Source of the DNA: Mesorhizobium sp. M1B.F.Ca.ET.045.04.1.1
GTDB lineage: Bacteria > Pseudomonadota > Alphaproteobacteria > Rhizobiales > Rhizobiaceae
Assembly: GCF_003952465.1 (NCBI RefSeq)
Contig: NZ_CP034448.1
Location: 4,131,001-4,195,000 of the forward strand
Length of the DNA stretch: 64,000 nt
Direction of reading: 5' to 3'
Of the stretch, positions 1 to 7,505 are shown piece by piece; positions within the stretch are counted from its first letter, which is position 1, and every line of letters begins with the position of its first letter. The position numbers and the translations under genes were made by a program. The notes below the pieces were generated by a model. That model did no database searches, was not told where the DNA came from, and saw only the letters and a program-made list of their open reading frames with translations.

Positions 1-156
1 AACTGGGCGGCCAAGAAGCTCGGCATCGCCGATGCCGCCAAGGCCGACGCCTCGATCCAGAAAGTCTGCAAGGCGATGGCCGCAGACAACACCAAGAGCC
101 GCGTGACCTTCTACTATCTGGTGGCGAAGGATCTGGGCAAACTCGGCGCGCTCTGA
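1..156 (+). CDS. DUF2853 family protein, 3' end only
   Basis: The window opens inside a reading frame that runs from base 1 to a TGA at 154-156. The visible 51 residues contain KKLGIADAAKADASIQKVCK followed by a tail with KSRVTFYYLVAKDLGKLGAL. That tail resembles the C-terminus of the small DUF2853 proteins of alphaproteobacteria, which have no assigned function. The start lies outside the window. A strong hairpin follows the stop. Family assignment is from recall of the conserved SRVTFYYL motif. Confidence 0.6.
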   Translation, partial: NWAAKKLGIADAAKADASIQKVCKAMAADNTKSRVTFYYLVAKDLGKLGAL

Positions 157-172
157 GGCATAGCCGTCGGCA

Positions 173-194
173 GCCGGCACGACATCGTGCCGGC
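173..194 (+). terminator. Hairpin after the DUF2853 gene
   Basis: GCCGGCACG and CGTGCCGGC form a perfect 9-bp stem with a 4-nt loop, 17 bases after the DUF2853 stop. There is no U-run behind it, so it may be a weak or Rho-assisted terminator, or an RNA 3'-end stabiliser. Confidence 0.4.
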
Positions 195-290
195 GCCCTG
201 GACTTTCTGGCGCACGATTCACATCTGTGACAGTATTCGACCGACGGCCAGTCGGCTATGATCACCTGTCACCCGAATCGAGCGGAGCCG

Positions 291-1085
291 ATGCGCCAAT
301 ATCTCGACCTGTTGAAGCACGTACTGGAAAACGGCGCCGATCGCGGCGATCGCACCGGCACCGGCACGCGCTCGGTGTTCGGTTACCAGATGCGCTTCGA
401 CCTTTCGCGCGGTTTCCCCGTCACCACCACCAAGAAGCTGCATCTGAAGTCGATCATCCACGAGCTTCTGTGGTTTCTGGCCGGCGACACCAACATCAAA
501 TATCTCAACGACAACGGCGTCACCATCTGGGACGAGTGGGCCGACGAGAATGGCGATCTCGGCCCCGTCTACGGCAAGCAATGGCGCTCGTGGCCGGACG
601 GGCATGGCGGCGAGATCGACCAGATCGCGGGTCTTCTCAAGGAGATACGCAAGAATCCTAATTCGCGCCGGCTGATCGTCTCGGTCTGGAACCCGGCCGA
701 AGTGGAGGCGATGGCGTTGCCGCCCTGCCACTGCCTGTTCCAGTTCTACGTCTCGGAAGGCCGGCTCTCCTGCCAGCTCTACCAGCGCTCCGGCGATATC
801 TTCCTCGGCGTGCCGTTCAACATCGCATCCTACGCCCTGCTGACCATGATGGTCGCGCAGGTGACTGGGCTGAAGCCGGGCGACTTCATCCACACGCTCG
901 GCGACGCGCATCTCTACTCGAACCATTTCGAGCAGGCGCGCGAGCAGATGCGACGCACGCCGAAGCCGCTGCCGACGATGTGGATCAACCCGGATGTGAA
1001 GGATCTTTTTGCCTTCCGTTTCGACGATTTCCGCCTCGAGAACTATTTTGCGGACGCGAGCATCAAGGCGCCGATCGCCGTCTAA
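291..1085 (+). CDS. thyA: Thymidylate synthase
   Basis: Makes dTMP from dUMP using methylene-tetrahydrofolate, in the cytoplasm. From the ATG at 291 the protein is 264 residues and begins MRQYLDLLKHVL, the same length and start as E. coli ThyA, so the in-frame ATG at 258 is rejected. The catalytic Cys is C146 in the motif MALPPCHC. The dUMP/folate signatures DRTGTGT (20-26), WDEWADENGDLGPVYG (80-95) and QRSGDIFLG are present. Dihydrofolate reductase, which regenerates the cofactor, lies 5.7 kb downstream rather than adjacent. It is flanked by a hairpin upstream and a palindromic repeat downstream, so it is probably transcribed alone. Confidence 0.97.
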   Translation: MRQYLDLLKHVLENGADRGDRTGTGTRSVFGYQMRFDLSRGFPVTTTKKLHLKSIIHELLWFLAGDTNIKYLNDNGVTIWDEWADENGDLGPVYGKQWRSWPDGHGGEIDQIAGLLKEIRKNPNSRRLIVSVWNPAEVEAMALPPCHCLFQFYVSEGRLSCQLYQRSGDIFLGVPFNIASYALLTMMVAQVTGLKPGDFIHTLGDAHLYSNHFEQAREQMRRTPKPLPTMWINPDVKDLFAFRFDDFRLENYFADASIKAPIAV

Positions 1086-1086
1086 G

Positions 1087-1353
1087 GTGTGTTGATATTC
1101 AGGTAAGGCAGGCCTGCAAATGGCGGCTTCCTGCGCTTCCGGCCTTCGCCGGCCGAAGCACTTGTGAGCCGCCGCGCAGCTAAGGCTACGGCCGGCGTAG
1201 GCCGGTGCTCACGTACTTTAAGTACGCTCAGCTCCGGCCTTCGCCGGCCGAAGCCCTCATAAGTGTCTCCGCTCTATGAAGGCTACGGCCGGCGTAGGCC
1301 GGTTCTCGAAATCCACCATTTTCGGCTCTGCCTGACCTGAATCTCAACACACC
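1087..1353. repeat. Palindromic intergenic element (family C, copy 1)
   Basis: The 498-bp gap between thyA and modA holds no gene in its first part. Instead there is an element bounded by inverted ends: GTTGATATTCAGGT near 1091 and ACCTGAATCTCAACAC near 1335. Inside are smaller palindromes built from CGGCCTTCGCCGGCCGAAG and GTACTTTAAGTAC. Related elements are at 14909-15046 and 23932-24073. It resembles the mosaic palindromic elements of rhizobial genomes. The role is unknown; transcript 3'-end folding is plausible. Confidence 0.7.
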
Positions 1354-1513
1354 GGGCGCTGCGTTTGGACTTTCGGAACCGATCGCAGTCCTTGCCCTTG
1401 CGGTTTGCGGGCGCTGGGTCTTCATATCCTAGGCTTCGCTGTATCGAGCTGGCTCCATCGTAGGCCGGGAAGACCCTGCCATATGATGCCGCCGAAGGTA
1501 AAAGGCCTTTCCT

Positions 1514-1537
1514 TGTTATGTTCATCCGGATATATCG
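1514..1537. promoter_or_regulatory. Mo-box-like operator upstream of modA
   Basis: Half-sites TGTTAT (1514-1519) and ATATCG (1532-1537) are separated by 12 bases. ATATCG is the exact reverse complement of CGATAT, and the left arm is one base from the CGNTAT half-site. The 6-12-6 layout is that of ModE operators. It lies 46 bp before the modA start. A close relative sits in front of the ModE-like gene at 4224-4246, sharing the core TATGTTCA and GGA. Confidence 0.55.
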
Positions 1538-1583
1538 GCTCAGGGCTTTGAGCCGAACGGATTTTCGAGCAGCGAGAGGTTTC

Positions 1584-2378
1584 ATGGCCGGCAAGGGCTT
1601 TGGGTTGAAGGCGGTCGCCGTTGGCGGGCTGGCGGCGCTGTTGATGGCGGCAATGCCGGCGGCTCATGCCGACGACAAGGTGATCGTGTTCGCGGCGGCG
1701 AGCCTCAAGGATGCGCTCGATGCGGTCAACAAGGCCTGCGAACCCGAAGTCGGCGAAGCGGCGACCATCTCCTATGCGGCAAGCTCGGCGCTGGCCAAGC
1801 AGATCGAGGGCGGTGCGCCGGCGGATGTCTTCGTCTCGGCCGATCTCGACTGGATGAAATATCTCTCCGACAAGAAGCTGACCAAGCCCGATACCGAAGT
1901 GAAGCTGCTCGGCAACCAGATCGTACTGGTTGCGCCGAAGGATTCAACGGTCGAGACCAAGGTCGAAAAAGGCTTCGACCTCGCCAAGCTCATCGGCGAC
2001 GGCAGGCTCGCCATCGGCGATGTCAAGGCGGTGCCGGCCGGCAAATACGGCAAGGCGGCGCTGGAATCGCTGGGCGTCTGGTCCTCCGTCGAAGGCAAGG
2101 TCGCGCAGGCCGAGAACGTCCGCGCCGCGCTCAAGCTGGTGTCGACGGGCGAGGCCGCGCTCGGCGTCGTCTACGCCACCGATGCGCATGCCGAAAAGGG
2201 CGTGAAGGTTGTCGGCACCTTCCCCGAGGATTCGCACCCGCCGATCATCTACCCGATTGCCCAGACGGCGGATTCGAAGGACAAGGATACGGCTGCCTTC
2301 CTGAAGTGCGTCGAGTCGGCCAAGGTTGCGGCGCTCTTCAAGGAACAGGGTTTTACGGTGCTCGCGCCGAGCAACTGA
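1584..2378 (+). CDS. modA: Molybdate ABC transporter, periplasmic binding protein
   Basis: Binds molybdate (and tungstate) in the periplasm and hands it to ModBC. The ATG at 1584 is chosen because GAGAGG lies 5 bases upstream and it gives a proper signal peptide: MAGKGFGLKAVAVGG, a hydrophobic core, then cleavage near AHA-DD at about residues 29-31. The upstream in-frame ATG at 1518 would add an unlikely Arg-rich extension and lies within the Mo-box. The mature protein opens with KVIVFAAASLKDALDAV and contains ISYAASSALAKQIEGGAPADVFVSA-type sequence, the oxyanion-binding signature of ModA. It is 264 residues, normal for the family. It is first in modABC, and the Mo-box-like site at 1514-1537 suggests repression when molybdate is plentiful. 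Confidence 0.94.
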   Translation: MAGKGFGLKAVAVGGLAALLMAAMPAAHADDKVIVFAAASLKDALDAVNKACEPEVGEAATISYAASSALAKQIEGGAPADVFVSADLDWMKYLSDKKLTKPDTEVKLLGNQIVLVAPKDSTVETKVEKGFDLAKLIGDGRLAIGDVKAVPAGKYGKAALESLGVWSSVEGKVAQAENVRAALKLVSTGEAALGVVYATDAHAEKGVKVVGTFPEDSHPPIIYPIAQTADSKDKDTAAFLKCVESAKVAALFKEQGFTVLAPSN

Positions 2379-2397
2379 GAAAGACCTTAGACCGCAT

Positions 2398-3102
2398 ATG
2401 AACTGGCTGCTGGACCTCACTCCCGACGAATGGAATGCGGTCCGGCTGTCGATCAAGGTGGCGACGGTGGCGATGCTCGTGAGCTTGCCGCCTGGCATCC
2501 TGATCGCGCTGCTTCTGGCGCGCGGCCGTTTCTGGGGCAAGACCCTGCTCAACGGGCTGGTGCATCTGCCGCTGATCCTGCCGCCGGTGGTGACCGGCTA
2601 TCTGCTCTTGCTCACCTTCGGTCGGCGCGGGCCGGCCGGCGCCTTCCTTGCAGAGCATTTCGGCATCGTCTTTTCGTTCCGCTGGACAGGCGCCGCGCTC
2701 GCCTGCGGCGTCATGGGTTTTCCGCTGATGGTGCGGGCAATAAGGCTGTCGATCGAAGCGGTCGATCGCAAGATGGAAGCCGCAGCCGGCACGCTCGGCG
2801 CCAATCGGGTTTGGGTGTTCGCCACCATCACGCTGCCGCTGATCCTGCCCGGCCTGATTGCAGGCGCGATCCTTTCCTTCGCCAAGGCGATGGGCGAGTT
2901 CGGCGCCACGATCACCTTCGTCTCCAACATCCCCAACGAGACGCAGACGTTGCCCTCGGCGATCTACACCTTCACCCAGGTGCCGGGCGGCGACGAGGGC
3001 GCGCTCAGGCTGACGCTGATCTCGGTCGTCATCTCGATGGTCGCGCTGATCGCTTCGGAAGTGCTGGCGAGAAGGGTCGGTCGGCGGATGGACATCGAAT
3101 GA
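2398..3102 (+). CDS. modB: Molybdate ABC transporter permease
   Basis: Inner-membrane channel of the molybdate importer. The ATG at 2398 gives 234 residues starting MNWLLDLTPDEWNAVRLSIK; a longer frame overlapping modA is rejected. There are about five hydrophobic segments, including GILIALLLARG, LPLILPPVVTGYLLLLTFG and VISMVALIASEVLAR. The EAA loop reads EAAAGTLGANRVWVFATITL, where the ATPase docks. It lies 19 bp after modA, and its TGA overlaps the modC ATG, so translation is probably coupled. Confidence 0.94.
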   Translation: MNWLLDLTPDEWNAVRLSIKVATVAMLVSLPPGILIALLLARGRFWGKTLLNGLVHLPLILPPVVTGYLLLLTFGRRGPAGAFLAEHFGIVFSFRWTGAALACGVMGFPLMVRAIRLSIEAVDRKMEAAAGTLGANRVWVFATITLPLILPGLIAGAILSFAKAMGEFGATITFVSNIPNETQTLPSAIYTFTQVPGGDEGALRLTLISVVISMVALIASEVLARRVGRRMDIE

Positions 3103-4211
3103 CGATCGTGGTCGACATCAGCCATCGACTAGGCGATTTCGCCATCGAAGCGAATTTCGAGAGCGCCGGCCGGCTGACGGCGCTGTTCGGGCCGTCGGGT
3201 TCCGGCAAGTCGACGCTGATCAATCTGATCGCGGGGCTGATCCGGCCGCAGAAGGGGCGCATCGCCGTCGATGGCCGCGTGCTGGTCGACACCGCCGCCG
3301 GCATCTTCGTGCCGATGCATAAGCGGCGGATCGGCATGGTTTTCCAGGATGCTCGGCTCTTCCCGCATATGAGCGTTGCCGGCAACCTGCGCTATGGCCG
3401 CTGGTTCACGCCGTCTTCCGAGCGCTACGCCGATATGGATGCGGTGGTCGACCTGCTCGGCATCGGCCACCTGCTCGACCGGCGCCCGGCGAAACTGTCA
3501 GGCGGCGAAAAGCAGCGCGTGGCGATCGGCCGTGCCCTGCTTGCCAGCCCCAAACTCTTGCTGATGGACGAGCCGCTCGCCTCGCTCGACGAGGCGCGCA
3601 AGGCCGAGATCCTGCCCTATATCGAGCGGCTGCGCGACGAAACGAAGATCCCAATCGTCTATGTCAGCCATTCGATCGCCGAGGTGGCGCGGCTGGCGAG
3701 CGACGTGGTGGTGCTGTCGCAGGGCAAGGTCGCGGCCTTCGGTCAGACCGATGCGATCATGCAGCGGCTGGATCTCTTGCCGGCGGAGGAGCGCGGCGAG
3801 GGCGGCGCGGTGCTCGACACCAGGGTGCTGCGTCACGACGAGGCTTTCGGCATGACGGTGCTCGGCTCGCCGGCCGGAGAGATCCGCATACCGCGCATTG
3901 CTCGGCCGGCGGGAGCTCCAGTGCGGCTCCGCATCCGGGCCCGTGACGTGATGATCGCGACCGAGCAGCCGGCGGGCCTGAGCGCGCTCAACATACTGGC
4001 GGGGACGATCGCCGCGGTCAGGCCGGGCATAGGGCCCACGGTGGAAATCGCCATCGATTGCAATGGCGCGACCGTGCTGGCGCGCATTACCGAGCAGTCG
4101 AAACAAAGCCTGCGCCTCGCGCTCGGCCGCAAGGTCTTCGCGGTCATCAAGACGGTCAGCTTCGACGCTACGACGACCGGTCCAGGGTTGCCGGCCGAGG
4201 CCGATGGATGA
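3099..4211 (+). CDS. modC: Molybdate ABC transporter ATP-binding protein
   Basis: Drives molybdate uptake by ATP hydrolysis. It is 370 residues from the ATG that overlaps the modB stop (ATGA). Walker A is GPSGSGKST at 31-39, the signature is LSGGEKQR from 133, and Walker B is LLLMDEPL ending near 160. The last 100 or so residues form a TOBE (Mop-like) domain, with LNILAGTIAAVRPGIGP and a hydrophobic repeat pattern. This domain binds oxyanion and allows feedback inhibition in ModC proteins. The complete TOBE here contrasts with the following regulator, which has none. Confidence 0.95.
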   Translation: MTIVVDISHRLGDFAIEANFESAGRLTALFGPSGSGKSTLINLIAGLIRPQKGRIAVDGRVLVDTAAGIFVPMHKRRIGMVFQDARLFPHMSVAGNLRYGRWFTPSSERYADMDAVVDLLGIGHLLDRRPAKLSGGEKQRVAIGRALLASPKLLLMDEPLASLDEARKAEILPYIERLRDETKIPIVYVSHSIAEVARLASDVVVLSQGKVAAFGQTDAIMQRLDLLPAEERGEGGAVLDTRVLRHDEAFGMTVLGSPAGEIRIPRIARPAGAPVRLRIRARDVMIATEQPAGLSALNILAGTIAAVRPGIGPTVEIAIDCNGATVLARITEQSKQSLRLALGRKVFAVIKTVSFDATTTGPGLPAEADG

Positions 4212-4223
4212 CGAAGAGTATAC

Positions 4224-4246
4224 CGCTATGTTCAATTGGAATAGCG
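4224..4246. promoter_or_regulatory. Mo-box-like palindrome upstream of modE
   Basis: CGCTAT (4224-4229) and ATAGCG (4241-4246) are exact reverse complements separated by 11 bases. They fit the CGNTAT..ATANCG half-site pattern of ModE operators, with a spacer one base shorter than at modA. The site lies in the 81-bp gap between modC and the regulator gene, which suggests autoregulation. Confidence 0.55.
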
Positions 4247-4292
4247 ATTTGGCTGCAAAAGGGTTAGTCTGCGTGACTGCAAAGGACAAGAG

Positions 4293-4634
4293 ATGCCATC
4301 GCTGAGCCTGAGGATAAATCTCGACCCCGAGGGGCGTATAGGTCCCGGCAAGATCGAGCTCCTCGAGCAGATCGCTGCCTTCGGCTCGATCTCGGCCGCG
4401 GCACGCGGCATGGAGATGTCCTACAAGCATGCCTGGGATCTCGTCGAGGACATGAACCGGGTGTTCGGCAAGCCGCTGGTCGCAGCGCAGACCGGCGGCA
4501 GGAAAGGTGGCGGCGCGCAATTGACCGCGGTAGGCCTTGCTGTGGTCAGCCGGTTCAGGGCGATAGAGCGCGCAGCCGCTTCGGCAGCCGCGGTCCATAT
4601 GGAGGCTTTGCAGGCGGAGATCGACGCTGGATAG
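4293..4634 (+). CDS. modE: ModE-like molybdenum regulator, DNA-binding domain only
   Basis: It is 113 residues forming one winged helix-turn-helix of the ModE N-terminal type. The pattern GKIELLEQIAAFGSISAAARG, then MEMSYKHAWDLVEDMN, then GGRKGGGAQLTAVG matches that family closely. The C-terminal molybdate-binding TOBE repeats of E. coli ModE are missing and the frame stops at TAG 4632-4634. How it senses molybdate is therefore unclear: it may use a partner Mop protein, or follow the short LysR-HTH-like form seen in other alphaproteobacteria. Its place behind modABC and the palindromes before modA and before itself support a molybdate-homeostasis role. Confidence 0.8.
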   Translation: MPSLSLRINLDPEGRIGPGKIELLEQIAAFGSISAAARGMEMSYKHAWDLVEDMNRVFGKPLVAAQTGGRKGGGAQLTAVGLAVVSRFRAIERAAASAAAVHMEALQAEIDAG

Positions 4635-4719
4635 GGATTAGGCAGTAGGCAGTGATGTCCTAGAGTTGCTCGACGCGCACCAAATCGACGGCTCCCGATC
4701 GCCCCTACTGCCTATTCCC
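4634..4719. terminator. Inverted repeat between convergent modE and cobF
   Basis: GGGATTAGGCAGTAGG (4634-4649) pairs with CCTACTGCCTATTCCC (4704-4719) at 15 of 16 positions. The left arm starts in the modE stop codon and the right arm covers the cobF stop. There is no clear U-run; it may act as a shared bidirectional 3' end. Confidence 0.4.
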
Positions 4720-5476
4720 CTGGCTTCCTCAGCAGATAGGTATCCATGATCCAGCCCTTTTTCCGCCGGGCTTCCTCACGGATCTTCTCGATTTCGGCGC
4801 CGACATCGCCAAGGCGTCCGGACACGATGATCTCGTCCGACGTGCCGAGATAGGCGCCCCACTGGATGAAGACATCCTTGTCGGCCAGCGTGTTGAAGGC
4901 GCATTTGCCGTCGAGCATGACCACCGTGGAGCCGGCATTTGTCGGCAGGCCTTCCTCGGTGAGGCGGCGGCCGGTGGTGACGAGGATCGAATCGCCGATG
5001 CGGTTGAGCGCGCTGGCGTGGCTCGCGGCAAGCGCCTGGATGGCGGTGATGCCCGGGATAACCTCCAGTTCGAAACCGACATTGCCCCGTTGGCGCACGC
5101 GCTCGAGGATGCGCAGCGCACTATCATAAAGCGAAGGGTCGCCCCAGATCAGAAAGGCGCCGCAGCTGTCCTCTACGAGCTCGTCGCGGATCAGCCCCTC
5201 ATAGATCTCGGCGATCGCCTCGTGCCAGTCGTCGACGGTCACCCGATAGGACGATGTCGGCTCGGCCCGCACCGGCACATCGAATTCGACCCGGCGCGAT
5301 TTCGGATTGGTGACGAAGCGGTCGCAAATCTGCCGGCGGAGTTCCGCGAGTTCGTTCTTGCTCACGCCCTTGTCGGGAATGAACAGCACGTCGGCCCGGT
5401 TCAGGCCGTTGATGGCCTGCACGGTCATGTGTTCCGGATTGCCGGCGCCGATGCCGATGACGAGAAGCTTGCGCAT
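4712..5476 (-). CDS. cobF: Precorrin-6A synthase (deacetylating)
   Basis: Methylates C-1 of precorrin-5 with loss of acetate in aerobic cobalamin synthesis. The 254-residue protein is a tetrapyrrole methyltransferase: the SAM-binding start reads VIGIGAGNPEHMTVQAIN, followed by FLIWGDPSLYDS (the GDP motif) and VIPGITAIQALAASHA. The GNPEHMT motif and length fit CobF. An AGGAG site precedes the ATG by about seven bases. Apart from cobF, all cob genes seen here lie 50 kb away at 55.4-64 kb, so this pathway step is detached. CobF marks the oxygen-dependent route. Confidence 0.92.
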   Translation of the reverse strand: MRKLLVIGIGAGNPEHMTVQAINGLNRADVLFIPDKGVSKNELAELRRQICDRFVTNPKSRRVEFDVPVRAEPTSSYRVTVDDWHEAIAEIYEGLIRDELVEDSCGAFLIWGDPSLYDSALRILERVRQRGNVGFELEVIPGITAIQALAASHASALNRIGDSILVTTGRRLTEEGLPTNAGSTVVMLDGKCAFNTLADKDVFIQWGAYLGTSDEIIVSGRLGDVGAEIEKIREEARRKKGWIMDTYLLRKPGE

Positions 5477-5571
5477 AAGGCGATCTCCTGCCTGATCGGG
5501 CGGCCGGTGTCCAGACAGCGCAGGCAGCTGAGTGCGAACGCAGAGGGCTTTGAAACACTACATTGAAACGG

Positions 5572-5614
5572 CTAGAGCAGTTCAGCGGTTGGTAGAAACG
5601 CTGAACTGCTCTAG
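5572..5614. repeat. Perfect 16-bp inverted repeat
   Basis: CTAGAGCAGTTCAGCG (5572-5587) and its exact reverse complement (5599-5614) flank an 11-nt loop. It lies in the divergent gap between cobF and the DUF4424 gene, next to the family B palindrome. No gene is seen in this 249-bp gap. Confidence 0.75.
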
Positions 5615-5624
5615 CTATCTGTTT

Positions 5625-5674
5625 TAGGTAATTTCGGACGGAAAACCGTTACCTGCTTCTCCTGGAATTGCTCT
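5625..5674. repeat. Palindromic intergenic repeat (family B, copy 1)
   Basis: It contains GGACGGAAAACCGTTACC and ends CCTGGAATTGCTCT. It aligns closely with 32271-32320, which has GACGGAAAGCCGCTACGC and the same CCTGGAATTGCTC end. The shared layout shows a dispersed repeat family rather than gene-specific control. Confidence 0.65.
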
Positions 5675-5725
5675 AGATGGAAGCGCATCCGGATGGTCCC
5701 GGTATTGCCGTCGAAAGGGGGATCC

Positions 5726-6739
5726 ATGCTCCGCACTTTCCTAACCACAGCGTTGGCATTGCTGGCCGCGCCGGCCCTTGCCAACGACTCCGTTGCCGAA
5801 CTCGGCACCGGCGGGCTGATCCTGTCGCGCAGCGATGCCGTCGCCATGGAAAGCGAGGACCTTTTCATCTCGCCACAGAAAGTGACGGTCGACTACGTCT
5901 TCCGCAACAACACGGACAAGGACGTCAGCGCCATCGTTGCGTTTCCGATGCCGGACATCGAAGGCGACCCGAACGAGATGCCGGCGATCCCGGAAGCGCA
6001 AAGCGACAATTTCCTCGGCTTCGAGGTGACGATCGACGGCGCCGACGCGAAGCCGCAACTCGAACAAAAGGCGTTCGCGCTCGGCATCGACATCACCGCC
6101 GACCTCAAGGCGCAGAACGTGCCGCTCTATCCGTTCGGCGATGCCGCCAAGGCGGCGCTGGCGAAGCTGCCCAAGGCCGTCGCTGATGATTGGGAAAACC
6201 GAGGCATCGTCATCGAGGATACTGCCGATGACGGGTCGGGCATGCAAACCGCCTACGCGCCGTTCTGGCAATTGCGCTCGACCTATTGGTGGCGCTCGAC
6301 CTTCCCGGCCAACAAGGCCGTCCATGTCTCGCACCGCTACAAGCCGAGCGTCGGCGGCACGTCCTCGGTCAGCTTCTATTATGAAGGCAAGTTCCAGGGG
6401 CAGTACGGCACCTACAAGACCCGCTACTGCATGGACGGCGCGTTCGAGAACGCAGTGCGCAAGGCAGCGAAGGAAAATCCCGACGGTTATCCGAAATATT
6501 TCGAAAGCCGCATCGCTTATATCCTGACCACGGGCGGCAACTGGGCATCGGGCAATATCGGCAATTTCAAGCTCACCATCGACAAGGGCAGCCCCAAAAA
6601 CCTGGTTTCCTTCTGCGGCGACAATGTCCGCAAGGTCGGCCCGACGACGTTCGAGACGACGGCCAAGGATTTTTATCCCGAGCACGACATCGACATCCTG
6701 CTGCTCGAGCCGTCGGACAATGGCGGGAACGGCGGCTGA
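5726..6739 (+). CDS. DUF4424 family secreted protein
   Basis: It is 337 residues from the ATG at 5726, preceded by AAAGGGGGA. An in-frame ATG at 5693 would place a hydrophilic stretch before the signal peptide and is rejected. The signal peptide is MLRTFLTTALALLAAPALA, cleaved before ND. The mature part contains ALGTGGL-like and SEDLFISPQKVTVDYVFRN sequence, a beta-rich domain of the DUF4424 type found in rhizobia. No enzyme motif is seen. It is presumably periplasmic. Its stop codon overlaps the start of dihydrofolate reductase (TGATG), so the two are cotranscribed. Function unknown. Confidence 0.75.
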   Translation: MLRTFLTTALALLAAPALANDSVAELGTGGLILSRSDAVAMESEDLFISPQKVTVDYVFRNNTDKDVSAIVAFPMPDIEGDPNEMPAIPEAQSDNFLGFEVTIDGADAKPQLEQKAFALGIDITADLKAQNVPLYPFGDAAKAALAKLPKAVADDWENRGIVIEDTADDGSGMQTAYAPFWQLRSTYWWRSTFPANKAVHVSHRYKPSVGGTSSVSFYYEGKFQGQYGTYKTRYCMDGAFENAVRKAAKENPDGYPKYFESRIAYILTTGGNWASGNIGNFKLTIDKGSPKNLVSFCGDNVRKVGPTTFETTAKDFYPEHDIDILLLEPSDNGGNGG

Positions 6740-7257
6740 TGGACATCGCGATCTACGTTGCTATTGCCGAGAACGGCGTGATCGGACGCGAAGGCGGACT
6801 GCCTTGGCGGCTTTCCAGCGATCTCAAGCGCTTCAAGGCCGACACGATGGGCAAGCCGATCATCATGGGCCGCAAGACCTATGAGGGCATCGCCCGGCCG
6901 CTGCCCGGCAGGCTGAACATCGTGGTGACGCGAGACAAGACCTGGCGCGCCGACGGCATCGAGGTGGCGCATTCGCTCGACGAAGCGATCACGCTGGCCA
7001 GGGTACGCGGCCGCTGCATGACGGGCGCCGAGGAGGTCTGCGTGGTCGGCGGCGGCGAGATCTACGCCCAGGCCCTGCCACTTGCCGACCGCCTCCATGT
7101 CACCCACGTGCTGGCCAAAGTCGATGGCGACGCTCATTTCCCGCCGATCGATCCGGCTATCTGGCGGATCGTCCGATCCGAGGATTTCCCGGCAGGCGAA
7201 AAGGACAGCCACGCGACGCGTTACACCGTCTACGGGCGACGGCGCGACGGTCGGTGA
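6739..7257 (+). CDS. folA: Dihydrofolate reductase
   Basis: Reduces dihydrofolate to tetrahydrofolate with NADPH. It is 172 residues. The start MDIAIYVAIAENGVIGREGG and the motif LPWRLSSDLKRFK place the catalytic acid at D28 (D27 in E. coli). MGRKTYEGIARPLPGR and VVGGGEIYAQAL are the NADPH-binding and C-terminal signatures. The ATG overlaps the stop of the DUF4424 gene by one base. It pairs functionally with thyA upstream. Rhizobial genomes often call it dfrA. Confidence 0.95.
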   Translation: MDIAIYVAIAENGVIGREGGLPWRLSSDLKRFKADTMGKPIIMGRKTYEGIARPLPGRLNIVVTRDKTWRADGIEVAHSLDEAITLARVRGRCMTGAEEVCVVGGGEIYAQALPLADRLHVTHVLAKVDGDAHFPPIDPAIWRIVRSEDFPAGEKDSHATRYTVYGRRRDGR

Positions 7258-7409
7258 CGACGACAAAGGGTCGCTGCCGGCCCAAATCGGACGGCGCGGG
7301 CGGCAGACCGCGTTGAAAGCGCGTCACGGCGTCCCTATAGAAGAACGACATATTACAGCGCCGCGTGTCCAACCGGACCCGCAAAAGGCTGCTGTAAAAC
7401 TTTGATTTG

Positions 7410-7458
7410 GCGCGTGATTCCTTTCCGAAAACCGATATCGGTTTTCGGGGTCATGCGC
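7410..7458. repeat. Palindromic intergenic repeat (family A, copy 1)
   Basis: The core 7425-7448 is a perfect 24-bp palindrome from CCGAAAACCGAT to ATCGGTTTTCGG. Outer arms GCGCGTGA (7410-7417) and TCATGCGC (7451-7458) match at all but one position. It lies 48 bp before hflK in a 248-bp gap that otherwise shows nothing. It shares the GCATGA..CCGAAAA layout with 28722, 42846 and 47365. Confidence 0.7.
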
Positions 7459-7505
7459 TAGGATTGCGCCGCAAGGCCCGAGGGAACCGAAGCGAAAGGA
7501 CATTC

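Noticed and set aside
2430..4211. A 593-aa open frame covering modB and modC
   Set aside because: Only its last 370 residues (modC) have family motifs; the earlier part is the modB gene read in the wrong frame.
5477..5500. B12-box-like CAGGCAGGAGATCGCC just before cobF
   Set aside because: It is the Shine-Dalgarno (AGGAG) placed correctly before the ATG; no riboswitch stems or kissing loop are seen upstream.
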